This document shows, in pieces, positions 34,503-44,851 of a stretch of DNA of 48,224 nucleotides (positions are counted from its first letter, which is position 1; each line of letters opens with the position of its first letter). Under the pieces are notes generated by a model. That model worked only from the letters and a program-made list of their open reading frames with translations, ran no database searches and was not told the DNA's origin. This stretch comes from Candidatus Buchananbacteria bacterium RIFCSPHIGHO2_02_FULL_39_17. Lineage in GTDB: Bacteria > Patescibacteriota > Patescibacteriia > Buchananbacterales > UBA6539. The stretch lies in the NCBI GenBank assembly GCA_001817425.1, contig MHII01000024.1, positions 1 to 48,224 on the forward strand, given 5' to 3'. The translations under genes were made by a program, and so were the position numbers.

Positions 34503-36805
34503 GTAAAGTTTTTGTCAACATTGCCACTTACAACGAAAAAGAAAACATTGAGCGGTTAATTACTGAAATTTTTGCTTTGAAAATTGATAATTTATCAGTT
34601 TTAATTATTGATGATAATTCGCCGGACGGTACGGCCCAAATCGTTGAACAATTAAAAAATCGTTATGATTATTTGCGATTAATTAAACGGTCAGGCAAAC
34701 TTGGTTATGGCAGCGCTCAGATTGCTGGCTTTAAAGAGGCCTTGGCTAATGGAGCGGAGATTATTATTACCATGGACGCTGATTTTTCTCATGATCCTAA
34801 AGTGATTCCCAATTTGATTTCCGCGATTGAAAACGGCTCGGAAGTGGTCATTGGTTCGCGAAAAATTCCCGGCGGTAGAATTGTGGGCTGGAACTGGTGG
34901 CGGCATTTTGCCAGCACTGGGGCGATGCTGACTTCGCAAATATTTTTAGGCATTACCACTAATGATCTAACCAGCGGCTTTCGCGCTTACCGCAGAACCA
35001 TTTTAGAAAATATTTCCCTAGATAAAATTAAAAGCAACGGCTACTCATTTTTAGAAGAATTAATTTATTTAATTGAAAAAAAGAATTATAAAATCAAAGA
35101 AGTGCCGATTACTTTTACTGATCGGCGTTTTGGTAAATCAAAATTGTCTAAAAAAGAAATTTTAAATTTTTTCTTAACTATCTTTAAAATTAATGCAAGC
35201 GAATTGAAAAAAATAAAATTTAATCTGGAAAATTTGGTTTATGGGCTGTTGATTTTGTCTTTTTTTATCGGTCTTTGGCACGCTTTTCCGATGCTGAAAG
35301 TAATCAGCGATGAAATGTATTTTGTCGGGGGTGTTTTACGGGCAATGGAAAATTTCACGATTTTTCCTGGGGCCGGCGACGTGCCCTACGGCCTTTTAAC
35401 TTATTATTTAAATTACATCTTAATTGCTAAATTTTTAATTTTAGCTTTGCCGTTTTTTCAATTCAATTTCAATTCATTAAAAGAATTTTTAATCCAGTCG
35501 TCGGAAATTATTTATTTAATTCCAAGAATTCTAAGCGCTGTTTTAGCGATTTTTTATTTAGTCATTTTTGCTAAAATTTTGAAAAAAGAATTTACCGACT
35601 GGAAAATCAAGCTATATCTTTTAATTATTCTTTTTACCAACATGCTGACGGTCTTGGTTTTGCATACCGGTAAAATGTGGGTTTTAAGCCTACTTTTGAC
35701 TTTAGCTTCCTTCTATTATCTTTATCGCGCCTTAAATTATCGCTATCGGCTTGAATCGTCAGTCTTGTCCCGAAGCATTATTCTAAGCATTATTTTTTCT
35801 TTTCTTACCCTGACTAATTTTATTTTTAATGGCATTTTTTTAATTAATATTCCTTTACTTTTAATCTTTTTTTGGTCTAATCAGCGATTAAGGAAAAAAA
35901 TAATTTTATCAACAATTTTTGGCGCAATGATTTTTGTTTTAATTACTCTAACTAATTTGGCTGGAATTAAAGAGCTTTTAGTTAATCAATTTACTTATTA
36001 TCGGCCGCTGGTGGATAATGAAATCGCCGTTCACAATTTGTCGGTTCTTCAGTCTTTTATGATGTATTTGAAACGTTCGGTCGTATTTTTTCCAATTATT
36101 TTACTAACTTTACTTTTGGCACTGACTCAAAAGATAAAAAATAAACCACTTTTTATCATCGCTTCAACTTATTTCTTGGTTTATTTATTAATGATTAGTT
36201 TTATCGGCACTTGGTCAAAAGAAATTTATTCTTATATCCATTACTCCTTTCCTTTTGCCTTTTTTTTGGTGCTGATTGTTGCCAGCTTTGATTTAAAATT
36301 TAGTAAAAATTTTTATCTATTAGGATTAATTTCATTAGTTTATTTTGTTTTTACCTTATACTATCTTTCTATTCCGACCACTTATAATGAAACCGCGAAT
36401 TGGATTTTAAAAAATTTAAATCAGAATGATAATTTGATTATTAATGGAATCAGAAATCTTGATTTGCCAAAAAATAAAGAATCATATTTATTAACCGCTG
36501 AAAATTATTGTTCCAGTAAATGTACAAATGTCATTAATTCAGATTTAAATAAAGAATTTTTACCTTTAATAATTGATAAGTATACCAAAGCTGATTGGGC
36601 TCAAAATGTAGATACAAAAAACAAAGAAAATTTTATCATTAGCGAAAAATCGTTAATGGGTGACGATTTTGAATTAGAAGCTGCCTTTACCAATCCGGTT
36701 TTCGTTAGCTTTGGCGCTGACGGCAAAATGGCTAATTATTTTGACTTTGATTTTTTTAAAATTAAAAATTTCGGCCCTAATATTTATATTTATCGTAGAT
36801 TTTAG
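34499..36805 (+). CDS. Polyprenol-phosphate mannosyltransferase-like GT2 fused to a GT-C-type polytopic domain
   Basis: N-terminus VNIATYNEKENIERLI...IIDDNSPDGTAQIV...ITMDADFSHDPKVIP...DLTSGFRAYRR; C-terminus about 11 TM helices. Confidence 0.88.
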   Translation: MSKVFVNIATYNEKENIERLITEIFALKIDNLSVLIIDDNSPDGTAQIVEQLKNRYDYLRLIKRSGKLGYGSAQIAGFKEALANGAEIIITMDADFSHDPKVIPNLISAIENGSEVVIGSRKIPGGRIVGWNWWRHFASTGAMLTSQIFLGITTNDLTSGFRAYRRTILENISLDKIKSNGYSFLEELIYLIEKKNYKIKEVPITFTDRRFGKSKLSKKEILNFFLTIFKINASELKKIKFNLENLVYGLLILSFFIGLWHAFPMLKVISDEMYFVGGVLRAMENFTIFPGAGDVPYGLLTYYLNYILIAKFLILALPFFQFNFNSLKEFLIQSSEIIYLIPRILSAVLAIFYLVIFAKILKKEFTDWKIKLYLLIILFTNMLTVLVLHTGKMWVLSLLLTLASFYYLYRALNYRYRLESSVLSRSIILSIIFSFLTLTNFIFNGIFLINIPLLLIFFWSNQRLRKKIILSTIFGAMIFVLITLTNLAGIKELLVNQFTYYRPLVDNEIAVHNLSVLQSFMMYLKRSVVFFPIILLTLLLALTQKIKNKPLFIIASTYFLVYLLMISFIGTWSKEIYSYIHYSFPFAFFLVLIVASFDLKFSKNFYLLGLISLVYFVFTLYYLSIPTTYNETANWILKNLNQNDNLIINGIRNLDLPKNKESYLLTAENYCSSKCTNVINSDLNKEFLPLIIDKYTKADWAQNVDTKNKENFIISEKSLMGDDFELEAAFTNPVFVSFGADGKMANYFDFDFFKIKNFGPNIYIYRRF

Positions 36806-36808
36806 ACT

Positions 36809-37846
36809 ATGCATTTATTGGTAATCACCAGAAAAATTGATCATGATGATCCGCGAGTTGGTTTTGTTTCGGCTTGGGCTAATGAATTAAAAAAATCGCT
36901 AAAATTTTTAACGATTATTGCTTGGCAGGAAAGTCGGCCGGAAGCTGATTGGGAAAATATCAGATTAATTAGCTTACCAAAAAATAAAATTTTAAAAATT
37001 TTTTGGTTTCAGTATTATTTAATAAAAATTTTGCCGAAAGTTGACGGCGTTTTTTGCCATATGAATCCGGAATATACGATTTTAGCCGCACCTTCGGCAA
37101 AAATTTTTAGAAAAAAAATCGTTTCTTGGTATACTCACGGCACGGTGAGCTGGCGCTTAAAAATTATGGAAAAATTGACTAATCAAATTTTAACGGCTTC
37201 AAAGGCAAGTTTTCGCTTGCGGTCAAGAAAATTGGTTGTCACTGGTCATGGTATTGACCTTAAAACTTTTTATCCCATTGATTCGTCAAAATCACTAAAA
37301 GAAAAAATTCAATTAATTTCTGTTGGCCGGATTTCGCCGACTAAAGATTATGAAACCATAATCAAAGCCGTTAATTTATTAAATGATCAGGGTTTTAATT
37401 ACCTTAATTTGAAAATTATCGGCGAAATCGGCTTAGCCGAACAGCAAGTTTATTTTAATAGTTTAAAAACAATGACAGAAAAAATGAATTTAGGTGGCAA
37501 AGTTGAATTTTTAGGAGCAATCAAGCACGTTGAAATTCCCGATTATTTAAGGAAAAGCGACATTTTCATTAATCTAAGCGGCACCGGCGGTCTAGATAAA
37601 GCGGTTTTAGAAGCCATGGCCTGCGGCTGTTTAGTTTTGACCAGCAATGAGGCCTTCAGAGAAATTTTGCCGACAGAATTAATAGTTGGAAAAAATAATC
37701 CGAAGATGTTGAGTGAAAAAATTAAATGGCTGGTTGGCTTATCCTCAGACCAATTGTTAAAATTGCGTCAGCAGCTGCAAGAGGAAATCATTAAAAATCA
37801 CAATCTCACTAATTTATCACTAAAAATTATCAGTCAGTTTTCTTGA
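36809..37846 (+). CDS. GT4-family glycosyltransferase
   Basis: VGRISPTKDYETIIKAVNLL, SGTGGLDKAVLEAMACGCLVLTSNEAFREIL. Confidence 0.88.
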   Translation: MHLLVITRKIDHDDPRVGFVSAWANELKKSLKFLTIIAWQESRPEADWENIRLISLPKNKILKIFWFQYYLIKILPKVDGVFCHMNPEYTILAAPSAKIFRKKIVSWYTHGTVSWRLKIMEKLTNQILTASKASFRLRSRKLVVTGHGIDLKTFYPIDSSKSLKEKIQLISVGRISPTKDYETIIKAVNLLNDQGFNYLNLKIIGEIGLAEQQVYFNSLKTMTEKMNLGGKVEFLGAIKHVEIPDYLRKSDIFINLSGTGGLDKAVLEAMACGCLVLTSNEAFREILPTELIVGKNNPKMLSEKIKWLVGLSSDQLLKLRQQLQEEIIKNHNLTNLSLKIISQFS

Positions 37847-37847
37847 G

Positions 37848-38756
37848 ATGATTAATTTTAAAAAATTAAAATTAGAAATTTTTTATCTTCAGGCCGCTTT
37901 CCGCCAATATCGGCAAGGGCCGGATTATTTGCGTCACCGTTATTTTTTCGCCAGAAAAATTTTAAATTTAAGAAAAATATTTCAAAATCCGATTAATTAT
38001 AATAATTTGTCAATTCATTTTTTATTATGCCACCGCGATTTAATTCCATTTATCTGGTCATTGGCCAGCTTTTATTTGGCATCTGATTTTTTTGGTCATC
38101 TGATTATTCATAATGATGGCTCATTAACCAAAAAAGATAAAAATTTAATCAAAAAATTTTTTCTCCAAACCCAAATTATTGAGGAGATGGGAAAATTAGA
38201 TAATTTACCGTCAAATTATCGGCTATTAATTGATCAAATAAGAAATTTTTACCCGAAAATTCCATTATTAAAAAAATTACTTGAGCCATATTTATTTAAT
38301 CAAACGCCAATTCATTTAATTATTGACAGTGACTTGCTTTGGTTTAAAAATCCAACTGAGCTTGAAAAAGAAATAAAAGACGGCAGTCAAAAAAGTTTGA
38401 TGATGTGCGGAGAAGGGGGTGGTTGTCCGGTGATTTTTAAAGACGGCACAAAATTAGAAAAACCGTTGTCGTTTTTTAACTCTGGCATTGTTTTATATCA
38501 CCGAAATAATTTTAATCTGGAAAAATTAGCCGAATATTGCCAAAAGGTTGATTGGCAAAATTCGGCAAATATTCATTTTTTAGAACAAGCGGCCTTTGCT
38601 TTTAGTTTAAATAATTTAACGCCCTTGCCATCTGATCAGTATTTAATCAAAGGCGGGGTTGACAGTCAAACAATTGTTCGTCATTATACCAGCCCGCGCC
38701 GACCGCTTTTTTATAGTGAGGGCCTGAAAATATTAAAAGATAAAATTTTTGAATAA
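37848..38756 (+). CDS. Putative GT-A-type glycosyltransferase (GT8-like motifs), otherwise uncharacterised
   Basis: DxD-containing LIIDSDLLWFKNP and SFFNSGIVLYHRNNF; 4-bp spacing/overlap with neighbours. Confidence 0.6.
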   Translation: MINFKKLKLEIFYLQAAFRQYRQGPDYLRHRYFFARKILNLRKIFQNPINYNNLSIHFLLCHRDLIPFIWSLASFYLASDFFGHLIIHNDGSLTKKDKNLIKKFFLQTQIIEEMGKLDNLPSNYRLLIDQIRNFYPKIPLLKKLLEPYLFNQTPIHLIIDSDLLWFKNPTELEKEIKDGSQKSLMMCGEGGGCPVIFKDGTKLEKPLSFFNSGIVLYHRNNFNLEKLAEYCQKVDWQNSANIHFLEQAAFAFSLNNLTPLPSDQYLIKGGVDSQTIVRHYTSPRRPLFYSEGLKILKDKIFE

Positions 38757-39811
38757 TGAAAGTTTGCTATTTCGGTTTTTACAATCAAAATTATAGCCGC
38801 AATAAAATTTTAATCAGCGGTTTAAAACAAAATCAGGTTGAAGTGACTGAATGCCAGAGCAGTCTGTCCGGTATCTTAAAATATTTTGAATTAGTAAAAA
38901 AATACTGGCAGATTAAAAATCAATATGAGGTGATGGTTATTGGTTTCCCGGGGCAACAGGCGATGTTTTTAGCCAAGTTATTGTGCCGAAAACCCATTAT
39001 TTTAGACGCTTTTTTGTCATTTTATGACTCAATGGTTTTTGATCGGAAAGTTTGTTCGCCGAAAAGTCTCAAGGCAAAATACTATTGGTGGCTTGACTAT
39101 TTGTCTTGCCGGCTGGCGGATAAAATTTTACTGGACACTAATGAACATATTAATTACTTTGTTGAGACGTTTAAAATTAAAAAGGAAAAATTTAGCCGGA
39201 TTTTTATCGGCGCGGATGATGCAATTTTTAAACCGAGAAATTTAACCAAAAAAACCGACCAATTTTTAACACATTGGCACGGCACTTATATTCCTTTACA
39301 GGGGGTGGAATATATTATTGGCGCGGCTGATATTTTGCGAAAAGAAAATATTAAATTTAGATTAATTGGCAGCGGCCAGCTTTTTAAGCAAACTCAAAAA
39401 CAGGTGATTGACTTGGGCTTAACTGCTATGGTAGAATTAATTGAATTTTTGCCAGCGGAAGAAATTCCTCAATTAATTGAGTCGGCGGATATTTGTTTAG
39501 GAATTTTCGGCGCCACGCCCAAAGCCAAGCGCGTAATTCCTAATAAAGTTTATGAATGTTTAGCCATGGCCAAGCCGGTTATCACCGCCGAGAGTCCAGC
39601 TAGCTGTGAAATTTTAATTGATTATCAGCACGTTTTATTTTGCCGGTTGGCTGACGCGAAAAGTTTGGCAGAAAAAATTTTAGAAATAAAAAATAATTCT
39701 GATTTAAGAAAAAAACTTGGGCAAAATGGTTATAAATTTTATCGGCAGAATTTTTGCCCGGCAGTTTTAGGCCAAGAATTAAAAACAATAATTTCTCAAT
39801 TTAATAATTAA
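38756..39811 (+). CDS. GT4-family glycosyltransferase
   Basis: HWHGTYIPLQGVEYIIGAADIL, RVIPNKVYECLAMAKPVITAESPASCEIL. Confidence 0.88.
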   Translation: MKVCYFGFYNQNYSRNKILISGLKQNQVEVTECQSSLSGILKYFELVKKYWQIKNQYEVMVIGFPGQQAMFLAKLLCRKPIILDAFLSFYDSMVFDRKVCSPKSLKAKYYWWLDYLSCRLADKILLDTNEHINYFVETFKIKKEKFSRIFIGADDAIFKPRNLTKKTDQFLTHWHGTYIPLQGVEYIIGAADILRKENIKFRLIGSGQLFKQTQKQVIDLGLTAMVELIEFLPAEEIPQLIESADICLGIFGATPKAKRVIPNKVYECLAMAKPVITAESPASCEILIDYQHVLFCRLADAKSLAEKILEIKNNSDLRKKLGQNGYKFYRQNFCPAVLGQELKTIISQFNN

Positions 39812-39815
39812 TTTT

Positions 39816-40811
39816 ATGGATAAAATATTAGTCACTGGCGGTGTGGGGTTTATCGGTTCGCATATCACTGATGAATTAATCAAACTAGGCGCTGAAGTCG
39901 TGATTTTGGATGATTTAAGCGGCGGCTTTAGAGAAAACATAAATCCTAAAGCAAAATTCGTTGAAGGCAGCATTAATGATCAGAGTTTAATTGACAAAAT
40001 ATTTAAGGAAGAAAAATTTGATTATATTTTTCATTTGGCCGCTTATGCCGCCGAGGGCTTAAGCCAATTTATCAAACATTTTAATTATGAAAATAATTTG
40101 ATTGGCACGGTTAATTTGATTAACGCTTCAGTAAATAATAATGTGAAATGTTTTGTTTTTACTTCTTCCATTGCGGTATATGGCGCCGGGCAATTGCCGA
40201 TGACTGAGGAGATGAAGCCGGAGCCCGAAGATTCATACGGCATTGCCAAATACGCGGTTGAGCTTGATTTAAAAGCCAGCCATGAATTATTTGGCCTCAA
40301 TTATATAATTTTTCGGCCTCATAATGTTTTTGGCGAAAAGCAAAATATCGGCGATAAATATCGAAATGTTGTTGGAATTTTTATGAATCAAATTATGCAA
40401 AATCAGCCGATTACGATTTTCGGCGACGGCGAACAAAAGCGCGCTTTTAGTTATATCGGCGATATCGCGCCAGTGATTGCCAAATCAATTTATAATCCCA
40501 AGTCGTACAATCAAATTTTTAACATCGGCGGGGATGAAATCATTACGGTTAATCAATTGGCTCAATTAGTTTTTACTGCTATGGGTCAAAAAACATCAAT
40601 TAATTATCTGCCAGCTAGGCAAGAGGTGAAATTAGCTTATTCCGATCACGCTAAAGTCAGAGAAGTTTTAGGTTATGAAAATAAGATTAAAATTGCCGAT
40701 GGTTTAAAAATAATGGCTGAGTGGGCAAAGAAAGTTGGTGCTAAAAAAAGCCAAAATTTTGATAAAATTGAAATTACCAAAAATTTGCCGTCAAGCTGGC
40801 TAGTTAAATAA
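39816..40811 (+). CDS. NAD-dependent nucleotide-sugar epimerase (UDP-glucose 4-epimerase-like)
   Basis: ILVTGGVGFIGSHITDELIKLG, HLAAYAAEG, SSIAVYG...DSYGIAKYAVE, RPHNVFGEKQN. Confidence 0.9.
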   Translation: MDKILVTGGVGFIGSHITDELIKLGAEVVILDDLSGGFRENINPKAKFVEGSINDQSLIDKIFKEEKFDYIFHLAAYAAEGLSQFIKHFNYENNLIGTVNLINASVNNNVKCFVFTSSIAVYGAGQLPMTEEMKPEPEDSYGIAKYAVELDLKASHELFGLNYIIFRPHNVFGEKQNIGDKYRNVVGIFMNQIMQNQPITIFGDGEQKRAFSYIGDIAPVIAKSIYNPKSYNQIFNIGGDEIITVNQLAQLVFTAMGQKTSINYLPARQEVKLAYSDHAKVREVLGYENKIKIADGLKIMAEWAKKVGAKKSQNFDKIEITKNLPSSWLVK

Positions 40812-41978
40812 ATGAAAATTTTTTATATTGCTAACGTCAGATTGCCAACTGAAAAGGCCCATGGCCGGCAAATTATGAAAATGAGCGAAAGTTTAGCTAA
40901 GGCGGGAGAGGATTTGGAATTAATTATTCCCAGTCGGCGGAATCCTAATTTTAAAAATATCAACCCCTTTGATTATTATCAGATTAATCAAACTTTTAAA
41001 ATTAAAAGATTGAAAAGTTTTGACCCGGTTTTTATTTTAGGCTGGCCAGCTGGTTTATATATAAAATTTCAAACAATTTTTTTTGTCTTAAGCTTGACGA
41101 TTTACTTAATTTTTAAAAAGGACACGAGAAAATCTGTTTTTTATACTCGCGATGAAATTTTATTGCCCTTGCTTTCAATATTTAACAAAAAAATTGTTTG
41201 GGAAGTTCATGCCCTGCCAAAAAAGATGAAATTTTTAAAGCCATTCTTGAGTCGAGTAGAAAAATTAGTTGTTTTGACCCAGAGTATTAAAGATCGTTTA
41301 ATCGTTTTAGGTTTGGCAGAAAATAAGATTTTGGTTTCACCTGACGCGGTTGATTTGGAAATTTTTGGTATTAATCTAGACAAATCTCAAGCCAGAGAGC
41401 AATGGCAATTACCCAAAGATAAAATTATTTTAGGTTATACTGGCACTTATCAGACTAAGGGGATGGATAAAGGTTTAAGTGATATTTTTAAAGCGTTAAA
41501 GATTCTTAAAACAAAAAGAAGCGATTTATTTTTTGTCGCCTTGGGCGGCCTACCAAATGAAATTATTAAATACCAAAAGCTAGCCGAGGGTTTCGGTGTT
41601 TCGGATATCATCAGTTTACTTTCCCCAGTTGATCAAAAAAAATTAGCGGTTTTTCAGCAAGCTTGCGACATTTTACTGATGCCTTTTCCCGAGACAACCC
41701 ATTTTTCTTTTTATATGTCGCCGCTTAAAATGTTTGAATATTTGGCCGCCGCCAGGCCGATTATTGCCTCTGACTTGCCAAGTATCCGTGAAATATTGGA
41801 TAATAAAGTTGCTTTATTGGTTAAGCCAGGCGATGCCAATGACTTGGCGGAAAAAATCGAATCATTGGCTAATCAGCCAAAATTAGCCGCTGATATAGCC
41901 GTTAGCGCTAAAGCGATTTCAGTTCATTATAGCTGGGAAGAGCGGGCGAAAAAAATTTATAATTTCTTATGTGGTTAG
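40812..41978 (+). CDS. GT4-family glycosyltransferase
   Basis: IANVRLPTEKAHGRQIMKMSESLA, GYTGTYQTKGMDKGLSDIFKAL, SPLKMFEYLAAARPIIASDLPSIREIL. Confidence 0.9.
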   Translation: MKIFYIANVRLPTEKAHGRQIMKMSESLAKAGEDLELIIPSRRNPNFKNINPFDYYQINQTFKIKRLKSFDPVFILGWPAGLYIKFQTIFFVLSLTIYLIFKKDTRKSVFYTRDEILLPLLSIFNKKIVWEVHALPKKMKFLKPFLSRVEKLVVLTQSIKDRLIVLGLAENKILVSPDAVDLEIFGINLDKSQAREQWQLPKDKIILGYTGTYQTKGMDKGLSDIFKALKILKTKRSDLFFVALGGLPNEIIKYQKLAEGFGVSDIISLLSPVDQKKLAVFQQACDILLMPFPETTHFSFYMSPLKMFEYLAAARPIIASDLPSIREILDNKVALLVKPGDANDLAEKIESLANQPKLAADIAVSAKAISVHYSWEERAKKIYNFLCG

Positions 41979-44842
41979 AAAAAATATTTTTAAAAATTAA
42001 GTTTCGGTTATTTAAACGTCACCGTTTATTTTCAATTACCTTTTTATTATTAGTTTTAATTTTTTTTACCGCAGTGCCGTTATTTTCGTCAAAACTAGGC
42101 AGCGCGGAAAAACGCGCCCAATTGCTTCGGTCTTATCCGGTTTTGACTAAGGTTCTTCCTTTGTATTGGAAAATAAGAAAAACCACTGACATTGTATATT
42201 TCCCTTATTTCTTTCGGAAAAATCAACTGCCCACTTATGAGTTAATTATTTCAGAAAAAGATCAGAAAGAACTTGACGATAGCTTGCCTAAAGATTTTAT
42301 GAATGTAGTTTACAGCAATAAAGTCTGGGTGCCGGCGAAATTTATCTATGACGGCAAAACTTACGACGTTAAGGTCAGATATCGGGGGGACAATGCCGTG
42401 CACTGGAATGCACCGAAAAAATCATATTTAGTGAACTTTAAAAGTGATGACTTATTTAAAGGCATTGAAAGATTAAGTTTTATTATTATTGATGATCGTC
42501 ATTTTGTTTTGGAGCAATTGAATAATAAGCGGGCAAAAAAATTAAGTCTATTCGTGCCCGACAGCTGGTTTGGTAATCTAAAAATTAACGGTAAAAAGCA
42601 TGGGCTTTATTTTATCATTGAAAGCTGGAGTCAAGAGATGCTGGCCAAAGCAGAACTGCCGGATGAAACAAATTTTTACAGTGATTTTGGCGAAGAAGAT
42701 TTAATTCCTGAAGTTTTGGCTTTACGCAACTATGGCATTTGGGATAATTTAGATCGTTGGACCAAATTAGTTAATGACGGCAAATTAAATTTTCAGCATT
42801 ATACTGAAGTCAAACAACTTTTAACCCTTTTAAATCAAACCAGCGATCAAGATTTTTACCAACAAATTTTTAATTTAATTGACCAAAATAATTTTTATGC
42901 TTGGCAAATCCATCAGGAACTGATTCATTCCAACCATCAGACCGATGATGTCAGGCTTTATTTTAGCAATACCTCGGGAAAATTTTATTTTATTCCTTGG
43001 GATTTAGGCAATACTGACCCAAGTTTTGAAATTGAACTTTATGGCCGGTTGGCAAAAAGGATATTTTCTAACCCGGTTTATCTTTCTGAAAAAAATAAAA
43101 GACTCTATCAATACCTGTCAGATGAAAAGAATTTAGAAGATGATTTAGTTTTCTATGATCAAGCCGTTAAAGAAATCAAAGTCGCTTTATACCAGGATCG
43201 GTTAAAAATTTATACTAATCATTGGGCTAATAATTATATCGCCAATAAAAGAAAAGAAGTAATTGGAGCGATTGATAAACTGAAAGAAAAATTTAACCAA
43301 AGTTTAGTTTTTGTTGAAATTGGGGTAGCTAATGATAATGCCCGGCAGTTTTTAGGTAAAAATTTATTAGCAACTTTTGATATTTACTTAAAAAGCTATT
43401 CAGATTTGTATTTTAAAAAACCGATTTTTGAGTTTAACCGCGGCTTTAATTTAACCGATTATCAATTATATTTTGAGAATAGTGCTAATGAGATTTTAGA
43501 TAATGGCGATAAATTAGTTAATAACTATCAAGATATCATTTTATCTACCAAAAGAGATTTTAATGAATTAGCGGAAGGCGGAAAATTAATTTTGACGAAA
43601 TATCGTTTTTATTTGGTGAGCCAAAAGACGGCCAGCACTGATTTTGCCAATAATCTCAAAACCGCTAATACTGAAATTGAAAATGCGATGAGTGGTAAAT
43701 TAATTCCTCAAGAGGAAATCAGCGCTAAATTATATAATGAAAAATCATTTAAAGATTTTTCGGCGATTAATAACATTAATGCTTTTGAGAGAAATAATCC
43801 TTTTTTCCAAATTGGTCGGACAAATAAACAGATTATTTTAGCTTCAGGCAATTACCAATTTAATAAGACGGTTATTGTTCCCGCCGGATTTATTCTAAAG
43901 ATAATGGCGCCAGCCACTTTGCAAATGGCTCCGGGCGTTTCTCTGATTAGCTATAGTCCGGTGCAGCTTTTAGGCACCGCCAGCCAACCGATTAATTTCG
44001 TCGGGCAGAATTATAATCAGCCCTGGGGAGTTTTTGCGGTCATTAATGCCGCCAATAAAAGTTTGATTCAATTCAGTAATTTTTCCGGCGGTAAAGATGA
44101 TTATATTAATGGAATTTATTTTTCCGGGATGGTGTCAATTTATCACTCTGATGTTAGGATTGAGAATTCTTTTTTCAGTCGCGCTTTTGCTGACGATTCA
44201 ATAAACGTTAAAAATGCCGTTAGCGAAATTGTTAGCAGTGACTTCAGGAATAATTCGGCTGATGCTATTGATTATGACTTTATTAAAGAGGGGATGGTCG
44301 CCGACAGCCGATTTTTTAATAATGGCAACGATAGCATTGATTTAAGCGGTTCAACGGTTTTAATCAGCGGTAATTTTATTGAAAAGTCAGGGGATAAGTG
44401 TGTCAGTATTGGCGAAAAAAGCCTTAAGCCAATAATTTATAATAACGTTTTGAATGGGTGTGATATTGGCGTGGCAATTAAAGATTTATCGGAAGCTTTA
44501 ATTGTTAATAATGTCATTATTAATAACCGTAGTGCGCTTGAGGCAAATCAAAAAAAACCGGTTTTTGGCGGCGGTTTCGCCAAAGTTTATAACAGCATCA
44601 TTTGGAATAACCAAAATGATATCGTGACTGATCCTTTGTCCAAGATTGAAATTTTTAATAGCAATGTCAAAAAGCAATCAACTGAAAATAAAAATTTTGA
44701 TCATGATCCAGCTTTTAATCCAGACTTTACAATTAATCAAAAAAATGCTAATCTGTTATTTACTAATGGCGGCAATGCTGAAATTTTAAATCAAATTTTA
44801 GGCTTTGACCAAAAAACGGCGCCAGTTGGCTTAAATCGTTAA
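41969..44842 (+). CDS. CotH-kinase-family protein fused to a C-terminal right-handed parallel beta-helix
   Basis: VKVRYRGDNAVHWNAPKKSYLVNFK, HGLYFIIESWSQEML, GKFYFIPWDLGNTDPSF; C-terminal Pbl-type repeats (SRFFNNGNDSIDLSGSTVLISGNFIEKSGDKCVSI...). Confidence 0.87.
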   Translation: MWLEKIFLKIKFRLFKRHRLFSITFLLLVLIFFTAVPLFSSKLGSAEKRAQLLRSYPVLTKVLPLYWKIRKTTDIVYFPYFFRKNQLPTYELIISEKDQKELDDSLPKDFMNVVYSNKVWVPAKFIYDGKTYDVKVRYRGDNAVHWNAPKKSYLVNFKSDDLFKGIERLSFIIIDDRHFVLEQLNNKRAKKLSLFVPDSWFGNLKINGKKHGLYFIIESWSQEMLAKAELPDETNFYSDFGEEDLIPEVLALRNYGIWDNLDRWTKLVNDGKLNFQHYTEVKQLLTLLNQTSDQDFYQQIFNLIDQNNFYAWQIHQELIHSNHQTDDVRLYFSNTSGKFYFIPWDLGNTDPSFEIELYGRLAKRIFSNPVYLSEKNKRLYQYLSDEKNLEDDLVFYDQAVKEIKVALYQDRLKIYTNHWANNYIANKRKEVIGAIDKLKEKFNQSLVFVEIGVANDNARQFLGKNLLATFDIYLKSYSDLYFKKPIFEFNRGFNLTDYQLYFENSANEILDNGDKLVNNYQDIILSTKRDFNELAEGGKLILTKYRFYLVSQKTASTDFANNLKTANTEIENAMSGKLIPQEEISAKLYNEKSFKDFSAINNINAFERNNPFFQIGRTNKQIILASGNYQFNKTVIVPAGFILKIMAPATLQMAPGVSLISYSPVQLLGTASQPINFVGQNYNQPWGVFAVINAANKSLIQFSNFSGGKDDYINGIYFSGMVSIYHSDVRIENSFFSRAFADDSINVKNAVSEIVSSDFRNNSADAIDYDFIKEGMVADSRFFNNGNDSIDLSGSTVLISGNFIEKSGDKCVSIGEKSLKPIIYNNVLNGCDIGVAIKDLSEALIVNNVIINNRSALEANQKKPVFGGGFAKVYNSIIWNNQNDIVTDPLSKIEIFNSNVKKQSTENKNFDHDPAFNPDFTINQKNANLLFTNGGNAEILNQILGFDQKTAPVGLNR

Positions 44843-44851
44843 GAATTAATA

